A DNA stretch of 64,000 nucleotides, taken from NCBI GenBank assembly GCA_014860575.1, contig JACZJK010000019.1, positions 1 through 64,000 of the forward strand, given 5' to 3'. The translations under genes were made by a program, and so were the position numbers. The notes under the pieces were generated by a model, which saw only the letters and a program-made list of their open reading frames with translations, was not told where the DNA came from and did no database searches. Numbering within the stretch: position 1 is the stretch's first letter; the number at the start of each line of letters is the position of its first letter. Below are positions 27,799-35,686 of this stretch, piece after piece. This DNA comes from Bacteroidales bacterium. GTDB taxonomy: Bacteria > Bacteroidota > Bacteroidia > Bacteroidales > JAAYJT01.

Positions 27799-27828
27799 CA
27801 AAAGTATTAAAATGTGCTGAAACAGCAA
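27799..27828 (-). promoter_or_regulatory. Bacteroidota-type promoter of the EF-G paralog
   Basis: On the minus strand: TTG (27828-27826), 19 bp spacer, TACTTTTG (27806-27799). It lies about 45 bp before the ATG. Both elements fit the consensus. Confidence 0.7.
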
Positions 27829-28139
27829 AGTTTAGATACTTTTATTCGAACTAATAACTTACCCTAACGCGGTATTAGGGACCAGGAGCCAATTGCCAAA
27901 CATTTGTAGACTAGAATCATGAATAAGGGTTAAATTATTCTTTTTCTTTTATGCCTGATAATTTTACATTCTTTACATCAGATGTGTTAAGACTTTTTAC
28001 GAAATGCTGGAAATGGTTCGACAAAGCTTTGCTTCTTTACAACCTCTTATTGTTTTTGTGTAAAATAAAACTCTGCTTGCATGTATGCATTCACTCCGAT
28101 CGGAATAGAATATAAATTTAAATACATTCACTTATTTCG
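27829..28139. other. Intergenic region between EF-G paralog and T9SS protein
   Basis: About 310 bp without a gene. It contains an inverted repeat CCCTAA/TTAGGG around 27863-27881 and a short palindrome TGCATGTATGCA near 28079-28090. Either could be a regulator site; neither matches a motif I can name. Confidence 0.5.
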
Positions 28140-28167
28140 TTGAGATATAGAAAATAATTTATGTTTG
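28140..28167 (+). promoter_or_regulatory. Bacteroidota-type promoter of the T9SS cargo gene
   Basis: TTG at 28140-28142, 17 bp spacer, TATGTTTG at 28160-28167, about 38 bp before the ATG at 28206. A close match to consensus. Confidence 0.7.
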
Positions 28168-28205
28168 CATGCCGAACAATTAACCCATCATAATACTTAT
28201 TGGCC

Positions 28206-29981
28206 ATGAGAACGAAATGTGAAATTAATTACATTTTTATACTGATTTTTGTTTTCAGTGCATGTTTTACAAAAGTTTATTCACAGGTTTTATCAAACAA
28301 TGCAACAATCGTTGTTCCGGAAAATGCCTTCCTTTCGGTAACGGGTGATTTAATCAACAGATCGTCCGGTGATTTAAATTTGAACGGTGTAATCAAACTC
28401 AAAGGCAACTGGATTAATTACAATGATGGTCTTGAAGTTGGGGGTGAGATTAGGTTTGTTTCAAACCCAGGACAAGAAATCAATGGTCCGGAAACTACTA
28501 CTTTTAAAGATGTAACTATTATAGCCGGAAGCAAAGTCATTTTAGGGGAATGTATTTTCGGATGCAAATATGTTACGATCACGGGGATTTTTACGAATGA
28601 AAATGGTGAATCAGGTTTTATATTGAAGCCCGGAGCATCGCTTTTACATCAAAGCCCGGAGGTTGCAGCAAGCATTGAGCAGGAATTTATAGGAGATGAA
28701 TGGGCCTGGCACATGCTATCGTCCCCGGTATCTGCGCAAAACATTGAAGCTGGATTTGACGATGGCGGTTTTTATGCCTGGCACGAGCCTGCTCAAACAT
28801 GGGTAAATTATAGTAACACGATCGTTTGGCCAACCTGGGGTGATGTGAACAATCCCGTAAGTACTTTTAATATCGGCAAAGGTTACATGACGGCATATCC
28901 TTATAATGGTGATAGAGCATCGCCACAAACAAAAACTTTCATGGGGCACATGAACCAGGGACAGGTCAGTTTTAACCTGCAGCGTCTTGCTCATCCCAAT
29001 GATGCGTATGAAGGTTTTAACCTGTTGGGCAATCCTTATCCATCATCCATTGACTGGAAAGCAGAAAGTGGATGGGGCGGACGAGACAACCTTCAAACTC
29101 CCGACTCAACATCCAACCCTGCGGGCTATAACATGTGGGTTTGGAATGACGTAGTTGGAAATTACGGCGCTCACAACAGCGCTTCCATTTCCGATTATTT
29201 TCATAATGGGGTTAGCCGCTATATACCACCCATGCAGGCATTCTGGGTAAGGGCCGAAAATCATGGGTCTTCCATGACAATGGACAACAATGTGCGCTTA
29301 CATACAAATCAGGAATGGTTGAAATCGCATAAAGAAACCCCTGATGTTCTTCAACTTGCCGTAAACAGCGATGTTAACCGCTATAGTGATGAAATAATAA
29401 TTGAGTTCGGCCACCAAACCGACCGCGGCGGAGCCCAGAAAATGTTCAGCATGTATCAGGAAGCCCCTGGATTGTATTCAAAAAAATATAGCGAAAACTG
29501 GAGCATCAATTTTCTTACAAGTATCAGCGAACATCCGGTTGTACCGCTTGGGTTCAGGGCCGGTGCGAATGCTTTCTACACCATTTCATCATCAGGGACA
29601 GGATTTTTTGAAGAAGTAACCCTCGAAGACCTTCATAGCGGAATCCTGCATGATCTTTCGCAATACAGCAGTTATCATTTCAGTGCCGAACCAGGCGACC
29701 CACAAGACCGATTCCTTCTGCACTTCATGACAGTTGGTACGGACATTCATTCCCTGGTAAAAGCTTCGGTTTATTACAACAATTCCATTTTGCATGTTTT
29801 TAACCCATGGAACGAAAACATATCCGTTCAGTTGTTTGACGCTAGTGGCCGCTTTATCAGCCGGTTTAATGCTCCTTCAAAAGGGCTGCACCGCTTTGGT
29901 TTCAAACCCCAGCCAGGAATATACCTTGTTAGAATGATGGGCGAAAAGAAAGTTTATACCGACAAAATTATTGTCTTATAA
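28206..29981 (+). CDS. Secreted protein with type IX secretion C-terminal domain
   Basis: A 591-residue protein with an N-terminal signal peptide (about residues 1-27, FSACFTKVYSQ), a long beta-rich region with no named catalytic domain, and a C-terminal type A T9SS sorting domain (about 520-591). That domain shows VYYNNSILHVFN, QLFDASGRFISR, then PGIYLVRMMG and the terminal KVYTDKIIVL. It is therefore exported across the outer membrane and probably anchored or released at the surface. Start ATG 28206 preferred over the TTG at 28200. Role unknown. Confidence 0.85.
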   Translation: MRTKCEINYIFILIFVFSACFTKVYSQVLSNNATIVVPENAFLSVTGDLINRSSGDLNLNGVIKLKGNWINYNDGLEVGGEIRFVSNPGQEINGPETTTFKDVTIIAGSKVILGECIFGCKYVTITGIFTNENGESGFILKPGASLLHQSPEVAASIEQEFIGDEWAWHMLSSPVSAQNIEAGFDDGGFYAWHEPAQTWVNYSNTIVWPTWGDVNNPVSTFNIGKGYMTAYPYNGDRASPQTKTFMGHMNQGQVSFNLQRLAHPNDAYEGFNLLGNPYPSSIDWKAESGWGGRDNLQTPDSTSNPAGYNMWVWNDVVGNYGAHNSASISDYFHNGVSRYIPPMQAFWVRAENHGSSMTMDNNVRLHTNQEWLKSHKETPDVLQLAVNSDVNRYSDEIIIEFGHQTDRGGAQKMFSMYQEAPGLYSKKYSENWSINFLTSISEHPVVPLGFRAGANAFYTISSSGTGFFEEVTLEDLHSGILHDLSQYSSYHFSAEPGDPQDRFLLHFMTVGTDIHSLVKASVYYNNSILHVFNPWNENISVQLFDASGRFISRFNAPSKGLHRFGFKPQPGIYLVRMMGEKKVYTDKIIVL

Positions 29982-30011
29982 ATTATTGTTTCCCTTGATA
30001 GAATCAACAAT

Positions 30012-30137
30012 GAAGGTCAAAGTCCAACAACTGTTTGACAACTGTTTGACCATTGTATTACAACTGTATTACTGCATCCGCTATCAAACCCACTAGCCCG
30101 TGCTTTCGGCGGACAAGTCATTGTATCACTGTATCAC
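30012..30137. repeat. Composite low-complexity intergenic element, copy 4 (array part)
   Basis: Repeated words such as CAACTGTTTGA, CATTGTATTA and CAACTGTATTA with a period near 10 bp (30027-30075), and a second patch TCATTGTATCACTGTATCAC (30118-30137). This is the same array as at 7349-7411. It lies between the convergent T9SS gene and the Crp/Fnr gene. Confidence 0.65.
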
Positions 30138-30143
30138 ACACAA

Positions 30144-30836
30144 TCAGCCATTCTTGCTGATAGCTTCCAGCTTAGCCAGGCTCAGGATTTCGAGACGGTT
30201 ACCTTCGAGGGTTATTATGTTTTCGTCTTTGAATTTTTTCATAACCCTGATGGCGCTTTCCTTTGTCATTCCTGAAAGATCGGCGAGGTCCTGACGGGAG
30301 ATGGTGAGATCAAAAGGATTGTCTTTGTAGATATTTGCCTGGAGATAAATCAGCATATCGGCCATTCGGCCAAAAACATGCTTTTGTGAATAACTTGATA
30401 TTTTTTTTAAAAGGTCAATTGCCTGAATACTGACTTTGTTGATGTACTCAGTTGCAAATTCCGGGTTTGACCTCATTAGTTCCTGCATGATGCTTGCATC
30501 AATTAGACAGGCCGAAGTTTCTTCACTAGCTACGGCAGTGAAATGGTGCCGCTGGTCAACAAAAGCTCCGGGTTCGAAAATATAGTTGATTGGCCTTATC
30601 AGACCCAGAATCACATTATGACTGTTTTCGTGCTCAATGTAAAGCTTAACAAGACCAGAGGTTATACAAATAAAATTGTTGCAGGGTGTTCCCTGTTTAA
30701 AGATTATCTCACCTGGATTATAGTGAATGCTAACGCGTTGACAATCTACTCTCTGGATCTCTTCAACCCCCAGGGCATTGAAAACATCAGACCGGCTTCG
30801 GCAGGCCATGCAATTTGTGCTAATTAACTTACCCAT
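30144..30836 (-). CDS. Crp/Fnr-family transcription regulator
   Basis: A 230-residue regulator with a cyclic-nucleotide-binding-like barrel (about 20-140), a dimerisation helix and a C-terminal winged HTH (ISRQDLADLSGMTKESAIRVMKKF). The recognition helix keeps the Glu and Arg that contact TTGAT-type half sites in FNR. Cys residues at 9, 12 and 32 (C-x2-C then a third) could bind an iron-sulfur cluster as in FNR, but the spacing differs and this is unproven. It is divergent from the cytochrome operon, with an FNR-like palindrome between them, so it probably controls that operon under low oxygen. Confidence 0.88.
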   Translation of the reverse strand: MGKLISTNCMACRSRSDVFNALGVEEIQRVDCQRVSIHYNPGEIIFKQGTPCNNFICITSGLVKLYIEHENSHNVILGLIRPINYIFEPGAFVDQRHHFTAVASEETSACLIDASIMQELMRSNPEFATEYINKVSIQAIDLLKKISSYSQKHVFGRMADMLIYLQANIYKDNPFDLTISRQDLADLSGMTKESAIRVMKKFKDENIITLEGNRLEILSLAKLEAISKNG

Positions 30837-30912
30837 AGATACAGAAACTTAAGAAAGCTAATAATCAATAAATGCAATATTAACGAAAAATTGTTTTGTA
30901 TGTTCGCTTTCA

Positions 30913-30926
30913 TTGATTTAAATCAA
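30913..30926. promoter_or_regulatory. FNR-type operator
   Basis: TTGATTTAAATCAA, a perfect match to the FNR consensus TTGAT-N4-ATCAA, within the 16-bp palindrome 30912-30927. It lies 77 bp from the regulator start and 110 bp from the first cytochrome gene, in a position to control either or both. Confidence 0.75.
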
Positions 30927-31035
30927 TATTATCGTGTAATGTATCAATGCAATTAACTGCATCTATCAATCGCAAAAATGTGCCTAATATGTGGATAATT
31001 AGTTCTTTTGTAGCGTAATGTAAACCATTGGGATT

Positions 31036-31419
31036 ATGAATCGTTCAGACATTAAACATTTTGTATCATCAGCGTTTATACTGCTGGTTTTACTGCTTGC
31101 CTTGGGTTCCTGCGAGTATGAATTTATTGAAATTGATCAGCCTGATCCAAATGTGACTGTCAAGTTTTCAGAAAGTATTCTACCCATCTTTGAAAGCAAC
31201 AGTTGTACTGGCTGCCACAAGCTTGGGGCTACCGCTCCTGACCTGACGGCTGCAAATGCATATAATTCAATTGTACCAGACCGTGTTAATCTGTCTGATC
31301 CGGAATCAAGCAAGATTTATACAGTTCCCGGCCCTTCATCAGCTCATCCCGCAAGGTATAATCTTGCGCAGGCCGCGCTGGTTCTAACCTGGATTAAACA
31401 AGGTGCAGAGAATAATTAA
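31036..31419 (+). CDS. Monoheme c-type cytochrome lipoprotein
   Basis: A 127-residue lipoprotein. The signal sequence ends in lipobox LALGSC (Cys26), and one heme-binding motif CTGCH lies at residues 57-61. The short domain after it (DLTAANAYNSIV to ALVLTWIKQGAENN) resembles small cytochrome c domains often attached to outer-membrane or surface electron-transfer partners. First gene of a cytochrome operon downstream of the FNR-type site. Redox partner unknown. Confidence 0.85.
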   Translation: MNRSDIKHFVSSAFILLVLLLALGSCEYEFIEIDQPDPNVTVKFSESILPIFESNSCTGCHKLGATAPDLTAANAYNSIVPDRVNLSDPESSKIYTVPGPSSAHPARYNLAQAALVLTWIKQGAENN

Positions 31420-31437
31420 TATAAAAAGCACACGCAA

Positions 31438-32301
31438 ATGAAAAGAAGTATTCTCATCAGCATTTCATTAATTATTGGGATTTGCCTTTTTGCACAGGAA
31501 GAAAAGGAAAAGGACAGGCCTGTTAGAGCTCCTTTTAACAGTGGGATTTTAATTGATAACCAAACCACTGCCATTCCATCGGTTAAAACCCTGGAATACC
31601 ATATCCAGCATAAGTTTGGTCAAATTGATAACGGCTTTTCTGACCTGTTCGGACTTTATGCGCCTGGTGCAAATATTCGTATGGCGTTGAATTATGTTCC
31701 CCTGAAAAATTTACAGGTTGCCTACGGACTAAGCCGTGTAAGAATGTACAGCGATTTCTCGGTCAAATACACTATACTGGAACAAACCCGACAGAACACT
31801 GTTCCGGTTGCAGTTGGTGTTTTTGCCAATATGGCCATTGATGGGCGCAATGATGAAGCATTTGGAAAGAACTATAAATTTTCGAACCGGTTCTCCTATT
31901 TTACACAACTCATTGTTGGGCGCAAGTTCAATGAATGGCTATCAGTGCAGGCCAATGCAAGTTTTACTCATTATAATATTACTGAACCTGGTATTGACCA
32001 CGATAAAGTATCCGTTGGTTTTAATGGACGTGCTAATTTTTCACCACAGTCGTCCATTCTGTTTCAGTATGATATCCCATTGCAGATACAAGGAATTGCC
32101 GAACATCGTGATTTTCTGAACCCTGCCAAACCAAACCTGGGTATTGGTTGGGAAATAAGGACCAGTACACACGCTTTCCATATTTATCTTTCCTCTACCG
32201 ATGCTATGATCTCACAGCACAGCATGTTGTATAATCAAAACGACTGGACAAAGGGTGATTTGATGATTGGGTTTTCAATAACCCGTATGTGGAGTTTTTA
32301 A
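31438..32301 (+). CDS. Outer-membrane beta-barrel protein (DUF5777-like)
   Basis: A 287-residue protein with a cleavable signal peptide (about 1-19, ending LFAQ). Alternating amphipathic strands throughout and a terminal aromatic (RMWSF) are typical of outer-membrane barrels. It resembles DUF5777 family proteins, which I know as companions of c-type cytochromes in Bacteroidota. Lying between two monoheme cytochrome genes (18 bp after the first), it could hold or insulate them in the outer membrane; that is inference. Confidence 0.75.
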   Translation: MKRSILISISLIIGICLFAQEEKEKDRPVRAPFNSGILIDNQTTAIPSVKTLEYHIQHKFGQIDNGFSDLFGLYAPGANIRMALNYVPLKNLQVAYGLSRVRMYSDFSVKYTILEQTRQNTVPVAVGVFANMAIDGRNDEAFGKNYKFSNRFSYFTQLIVGRKFNEWLSVQANASFTHYNITEPGIDHDKVSVGFNGRANFSPQSSILFQYDIPLQIQGIAEHRDFLNPAKPNLGIGWEIRTSTHAFHIYLSSTDAMISQHSMLYNQNDWTKGDLMIGFSITRMWSF

Positions 32302-32338
32302 TAAATTCAATTAATGTTAAATTTAAAACGATCGAAAA

Positions 32339-32755
32339 ATGAAAAAGAGAATTTTTAGCCTTACCATAATTGCCATAGGGGCTTTTGCCATGATGGCATT
32401 TATATTACCACAGGATCAGAAAATTGGTGGTCCCTGGGAAATTCCCAAGGAATACAAAGAAAAGGTAAATCCTCATAAAGGAGATGCCTCACTCGAAAAG
32501 CTTGGGCGCGCTACGTACAGCAGGCATTGCCGCTCATGCCATGGCAATACCGGACTGGGTGATGGCCCGATGACAAAAAACCTGAAAACCTTTCCTGGCG
32601 ATTTTTCTGATGCAACATTTCAGAAACATACCGATGGAGACATTTATTACATGTCGTTCATAGGCCGGGATGAAATGCCCAATTTTGAAAGCAAAATTAC
32701 CGATGAAGAAGAAAGATGGGCTGTTGTGAACTACATACGCAGTATGAAGAAATAA
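32339..32755 (+). CDS. Monoheme cytochrome c
   Basis: A 138-residue periplasmic class I cytochrome c. N-terminal signal or anchor (about 1-23), heme motif CRSCH at 64-68, and probable distal Met in DEMPNFE near the C-terminus, with the closing helix EERWAVVNYIRSMKK. It resembles small diffusible electron carriers. Third gene of the operon; a strong hairpin follows it. Confidence 0.9.
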   Translation: MKKRIFSLTIIAIGAFAMMAFILPQDQKIGGPWEIPKEYKEKVNPHKGDASLEKLGRATYSRHCRSCHGNTGLGDGPMTKNLKTFPGDFSDATFQKHTDGDIYYMSFIGRDEMPNFESKITDEEERWAVVNYIRSMKK

Positions 32756-32764
32756 CGTCTATAC

Positions 32765-32797
32765 CCGGAAAGAAACTATAGGCTTGTTTCTTTCCGG
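32765..32797 (+). terminator. Strong intra-operon hairpin
   Basis: A perfect 12-bp stem (CCGGAAAGAAAC / GTTTCTTTCCGG) with a 9-nt loop, 10 bp after the monoheme cytochrome stop. The T tract is weak (ATTTACTTTA), so it may be a partial terminator or an mRNA-processing or stabilising structure. Confidence 0.6.
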
Positions 32798-32827
32798 ATT
32801 TACTTTATCAACTATACTCACTCAGCA

Positions 32828-33832
32828 ATGATGTCAGCATTCTCAAGAAGCACTATCCGATCACTTACCAGGTGGCTCTTTCTTTTAGCCCCGGTAATGG
32901 TTGCATGGTTGCTTTCGGGTGTGCGGGCTACTGAAGGAACCGAACCAAATCTGGATCCAGATACACAAAAATGTCTTGAGTGCCACGGTGAAATGAGATA
33001 TACCCTGGTTGATCCCGTTACCGGAGACGAAGTATCAATGAAGATTTATGATGAAATAAGGATAGATGCCTGGGAATATACAAATGCCACACATGGCAGT
33101 TTTGCCTGCACTGATTGCCATTCAATGGATTATGAGATACACCCGCACCCTATTGATGTAAAGTTTGAATTTAAATATGCCTGCATTGATTGCCATGGTT
33201 CTGATGAGCAATATGCAGATTTTAACTTCCAAACTATCGAAGAGGAGTTTCAGCTCAGCGTACACGGCGATCATTTCATCGAAAACTTTAGTTGCTGGAG
33301 TTGTCATAATCCGCATACCTATAAAAATACCGCCCGCCTTGGGGGAGCTATTACTGATATTGTAGCCTACAACAATTCCATGTGCCTGGATTGTCATGGC
33401 GATATCAGCCATTATGATGTGTTGATTGAAAGGCAACTTACCAATATGCTTTCAAAGCACGATTGGTTGCCTAACCAAAGCCTGCATTTTCGTAAGGTGA
33501 GGTGCATTGACTGTCATGCATCAACGCACAAGGACATACTGGTGGCACATCATGTTCTGCCTGCCGATCAGGCTGTTCGAAATTGTGTGGATTGCCACTC
33601 CACCAACTCCATACTTATGGCTTCGCTCTACAAGCACCAGATTCAGGAGCGGAGAAGTAAATATGGGTTTTTCAATCCTTCAATCACCAGTGAAGCATAT
33701 ATAATTGGTGCGAACCGTAATTACTACTTCAATGTGATCAGCGCAGTTATTTTTGGATTGGTGTTGCTGGGAATTGCCATTCATGCTACCCTCAGGTACA
33801 TAAATTACAGGAGGAAACATGGGAAATCCTAA
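32828..33832 (+). CDS. Seven-heme membrane-anchored c-type cytochrome
   Basis: A 334-residue protein with an N-terminal signal or anchor (about 15-35), seven CXXCH motifs (CLECH, CTDCH, CIDCH, CWSCH, CLDCH, CIDCH, CVDCH) between about residues 49 and 256, and a C-terminal membrane helix (about 300-322). The next gene, a cytochrome b, overlaps its end by 14 bp. Together they look like a membrane quinol:cytochrome c oxidoreductase, comparable in layout to the cytochrome bc modules of metal-reducing bacteria. Exact partner unknown. Confidence 0.9.
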   Translation: MMSAFSRSTIRSLTRWLFLLAPVMVAWLLSGVRATEGTEPNLDPDTQKCLECHGEMRYTLVDPVTGDEVSMKIYDEIRIDAWEYTNATHGSFACTDCHSMDYEIHPHPIDVKFEFKYACIDCHGSDEQYADFNFQTIEEEFQLSVHGDHFIENFSCWSCHNPHTYKNTARLGGAITDIVAYNNSMCLDCHGDISHYDVLIERQLTNMLSKHDWLPNQSLHFRKVRCIDCHASTHKDILVAHHVLPADQAVRNCVDCHSTNSILMASLYKHQIQERRSKYGFFNPSITSEAYIIGANRNYYFNVISAVIFGLVLLGIAIHATLRYINYRRKHGKS

Positions 33833-34505
33833 GAGACTTTACCTTTATCCCCTATGGCTCAGGATATGGCATCATGTGAATGCCCTGCTCATGATTGTGC
33901 TTATCACCACAGGATTAAGCATGCAGTATTCGGATCCGGCTTATCCGCTCATTAGATTCGATCTTGCGGTTAGCTATCACAACGTTGCGGGAGTCTATCT
34001 AACTGCATCCTACTTTATTTTTCTTGTGGGTGTTTTATTCACATCAATTGGCCGCTATTACATAGTTAAAACCGAAGGGTTGCTGACTTCATTTGTAAGA
34101 CAATTGAAGTATTATTTATTTGGAATTTTCAGAGGCGAAACCAGTCCGTTTAAGGTTACTGAAAAGCAGAAATTTAATCCTATCCAGCTTATTACCTACA
34201 ACGTGACGATGCATGCCATCATTCCTGTAACCTTTATCACCGGTTGGGCGTTGATTTATCCGGAAACTATCGTTTTGAATGTATTTGGCTACAGCGGCAT
34301 CATGCTTACCAGTCTGGTGCATTCAATAGCAGGTTTCTTTATTTCTATTTTCCTCATCATTCATCTTTATGTCATTACCATTGGTCCAAGTACCATTACC
34401 AATTTGAAAAGTATTTTATATGGCTATCATGAAGAACATGAAACTCATCATGAAGAACATGAAAGCGTGGAGAATAATAATCAGGAAAGTCAGGAAAGCA
34501 AATAA
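33819..34505 (+). CDS. Di-heme cytochrome b (b561/hydrogenase-type) subunit
   Basis: A 228-residue integral membrane protein with four helices. Conserved His residues (RIWHHVNALLM, SYHNVAGVY, MHAIIPVTF, LVHSIAGFF, IHLYVIT) are suitable as b-heme ligands, like cytochrome b subunits of hydrogenases and thiosulfate reductases. It has a Shine-Dalgarno AGGAGG before its ATG, rare in this window, and overlaps the multiheme gene. The cytoplasmic tail is a His/Glu-rich repeat (HEEHETHHEEHES) that could bind metal. Probably oxidises menaquinol and feeds the 7-heme subunit. Confidence 0.87.
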   Translation: MGNPKRLYLYPLWLRIWHHVNALLMIVLITTGLSMQYSDPAYPLIRFDLAVSYHNVAGVYLTASYFIFLVGVLFTSIGRYYIVKTEGLLTSFVRQLKYYLFGIFRGETSPFKVTEKQKFNPIQLITYNVTMHAIIPVTFITGWALIYPETIVLNVFGYSGIMLTSLVHSIAGFFISIFLIIHLYVITIGPSTITNLKSILYGYHEEHETHHEEHESVENNNQESQESK

Positions 34506-34524
34506 CAACAAAACAACAACTATT

Positions 34525-35565
34525 ATGAAAATTAAATTCACATTCTTAACAATTGCAACCATCGTGGTATTCGTATTAGGGAATATGTTTATCACCAGTT
34601 GTACGAAAGAAGGCCCGGAAGGTAAACCCGGACTTGATGGAATTGATGGCAAGGATGGAGCAGAAAGCTGTAGTTCGTGCCATAATTTTGCAGAGCATCT
34701 GCTTGCTAAGATCCAGCAGTACTCCAACTCTGTGCATGCACAGGGGGCCAATATTACACGCAACACTGAAGGCTGTTCCCATTGTCATACGAGCATGGGT
34801 TTCAGGAACTATCTGGCCGATGGTACTTTGGGTGTAATCAATGATCCAACACCGATCAATTGTCGCACCTGCCATCCTATTCACGAATCTTATACATTTG
34901 AAGATTATTCATTGCGAACATCCACTGCTGTTGATTTGATCGTGGGCGATGCAACCTACGATTATGGTAGCTCCAATTTGTGTGCAAATTGCCATCAGGC
35001 ACGTTCGGTTAGCCCATATCCGGTAGCCGGGGGAGATGATGTTACCATTACCAATGCCCGTTATGGCCCGCATTATGGCCCACAGTCCAATATGCTGGCA
35101 GGCAAGGGCCCTTACCAGATACCTGGAAGCATGGCATACCTGAATTCAGCTCATACCAATCTTGTAACAAATGGTTGTGTAACTTGCCATATGGGACCGG
35201 CAACCGGCACATTTGGCGGCGGACACCAAATGAATGTACACTATACCACAGCTTCCGGAGGCACATCTTATCAATACACAGGATGCCTGGAATCAGGTTG
35301 CCATAATTCTGCCGCTGACGTTACCGCTATGATCAATCCCAATCGCACTGAAATCCAGGGATTGCTCACACAGTTGAAAGAGAAATTGCAGGAGAATGGA
35401 CTGCTGAATGATGCTGAACTGGTGCCTGTTCCACTCACGATGACTCAGATGGAAGCCGCTGCTGTAATGAATTACAAATTTGTTTATGGCGATCATAGTT
35501 ATGGTGCGCATAACTACCGGTTCACAAAGGCTTTACTTGTTAACACACTCGAATCGTTAAATTAA
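34525..35565 (+). CDS. Six-heme c-type cytochrome lipoprotein with collagen-like linker
   Basis: A 346-residue lipoprotein. The lipobox (FITSC) is followed directly by six Gly-X-Y triplets (GPEGKPGLDGIDGKDG), then five CXXCH motifs (CSSCH, CSHCH, CRTCH, CANCH, CVTCH) and one expanded CX4CH site (CLESGCH). The Gly-X-Y stretch would act as an extended spacer from the membrane. The upstream frame to 34420 overlaps the cytochrome b tail and is not likely translated. Last gene of the operon before a strong terminator. Probably outer-membrane or periplasmic electron transfer. Confidence 0.87.
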   Translation: MKIKFTFLTIATIVVFVLGNMFITSCTKEGPEGKPGLDGIDGKDGAESCSSCHNFAEHLLAKIQQYSNSVHAQGANITRNTEGCSHCHTSMGFRNYLADGTLGVINDPTPINCRTCHPIHESYTFEDYSLRTSTAVDLIVGDATYDYGSSNLCANCHQARSVSPYPVAGGDDVTITNARYGPHYGPQSNMLAGKGPYQIPGSMAYLNSAHTNLVTNGCVTCHMGPATGTFGGGHQMNVHYTTASGGTSYQYTGCLESGCHNSAADVTAMINPNRTEIQGLLTQLKEKLQENGLLNDAELVPVPLTMTQMEAAAVMNYKFVYGDHSYGAHNYRFTKALLVNTLESLN

Positions 35566-35606
35566 GTCATGCCATCTTAATCAGAGAGCATTAACTGATA
35601 TTTTTG

Positions 35607-35645
35607 AGAGGTTGCCTGACTTAGTACAGGCAACCTCTTTTTTTA
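35607..35645 (+). terminator. Intrinsic terminator of the cytochrome operon
   Basis: A perfect 12-bp stem (AGAGGTTGCCTG / CAGGCAACCTCT) with an 8-nt loop, followed by TTTTTTTAT. It ends the 31.0-35.6 kb operon. Confidence 0.95.
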
Positions 35646-35686
35646 TAGACTTGATTATATCTTTCAACATTAAAAGATTGTAAATC

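Noticed and set aside
34420-34524. N-terminal extension of the 6-heme cytochrome frame
   Set aside because: It overlaps the His/Glu tail of cytochrome b in another frame, and the ATG at 34525 starts a clear lipoprotein signal sequence.
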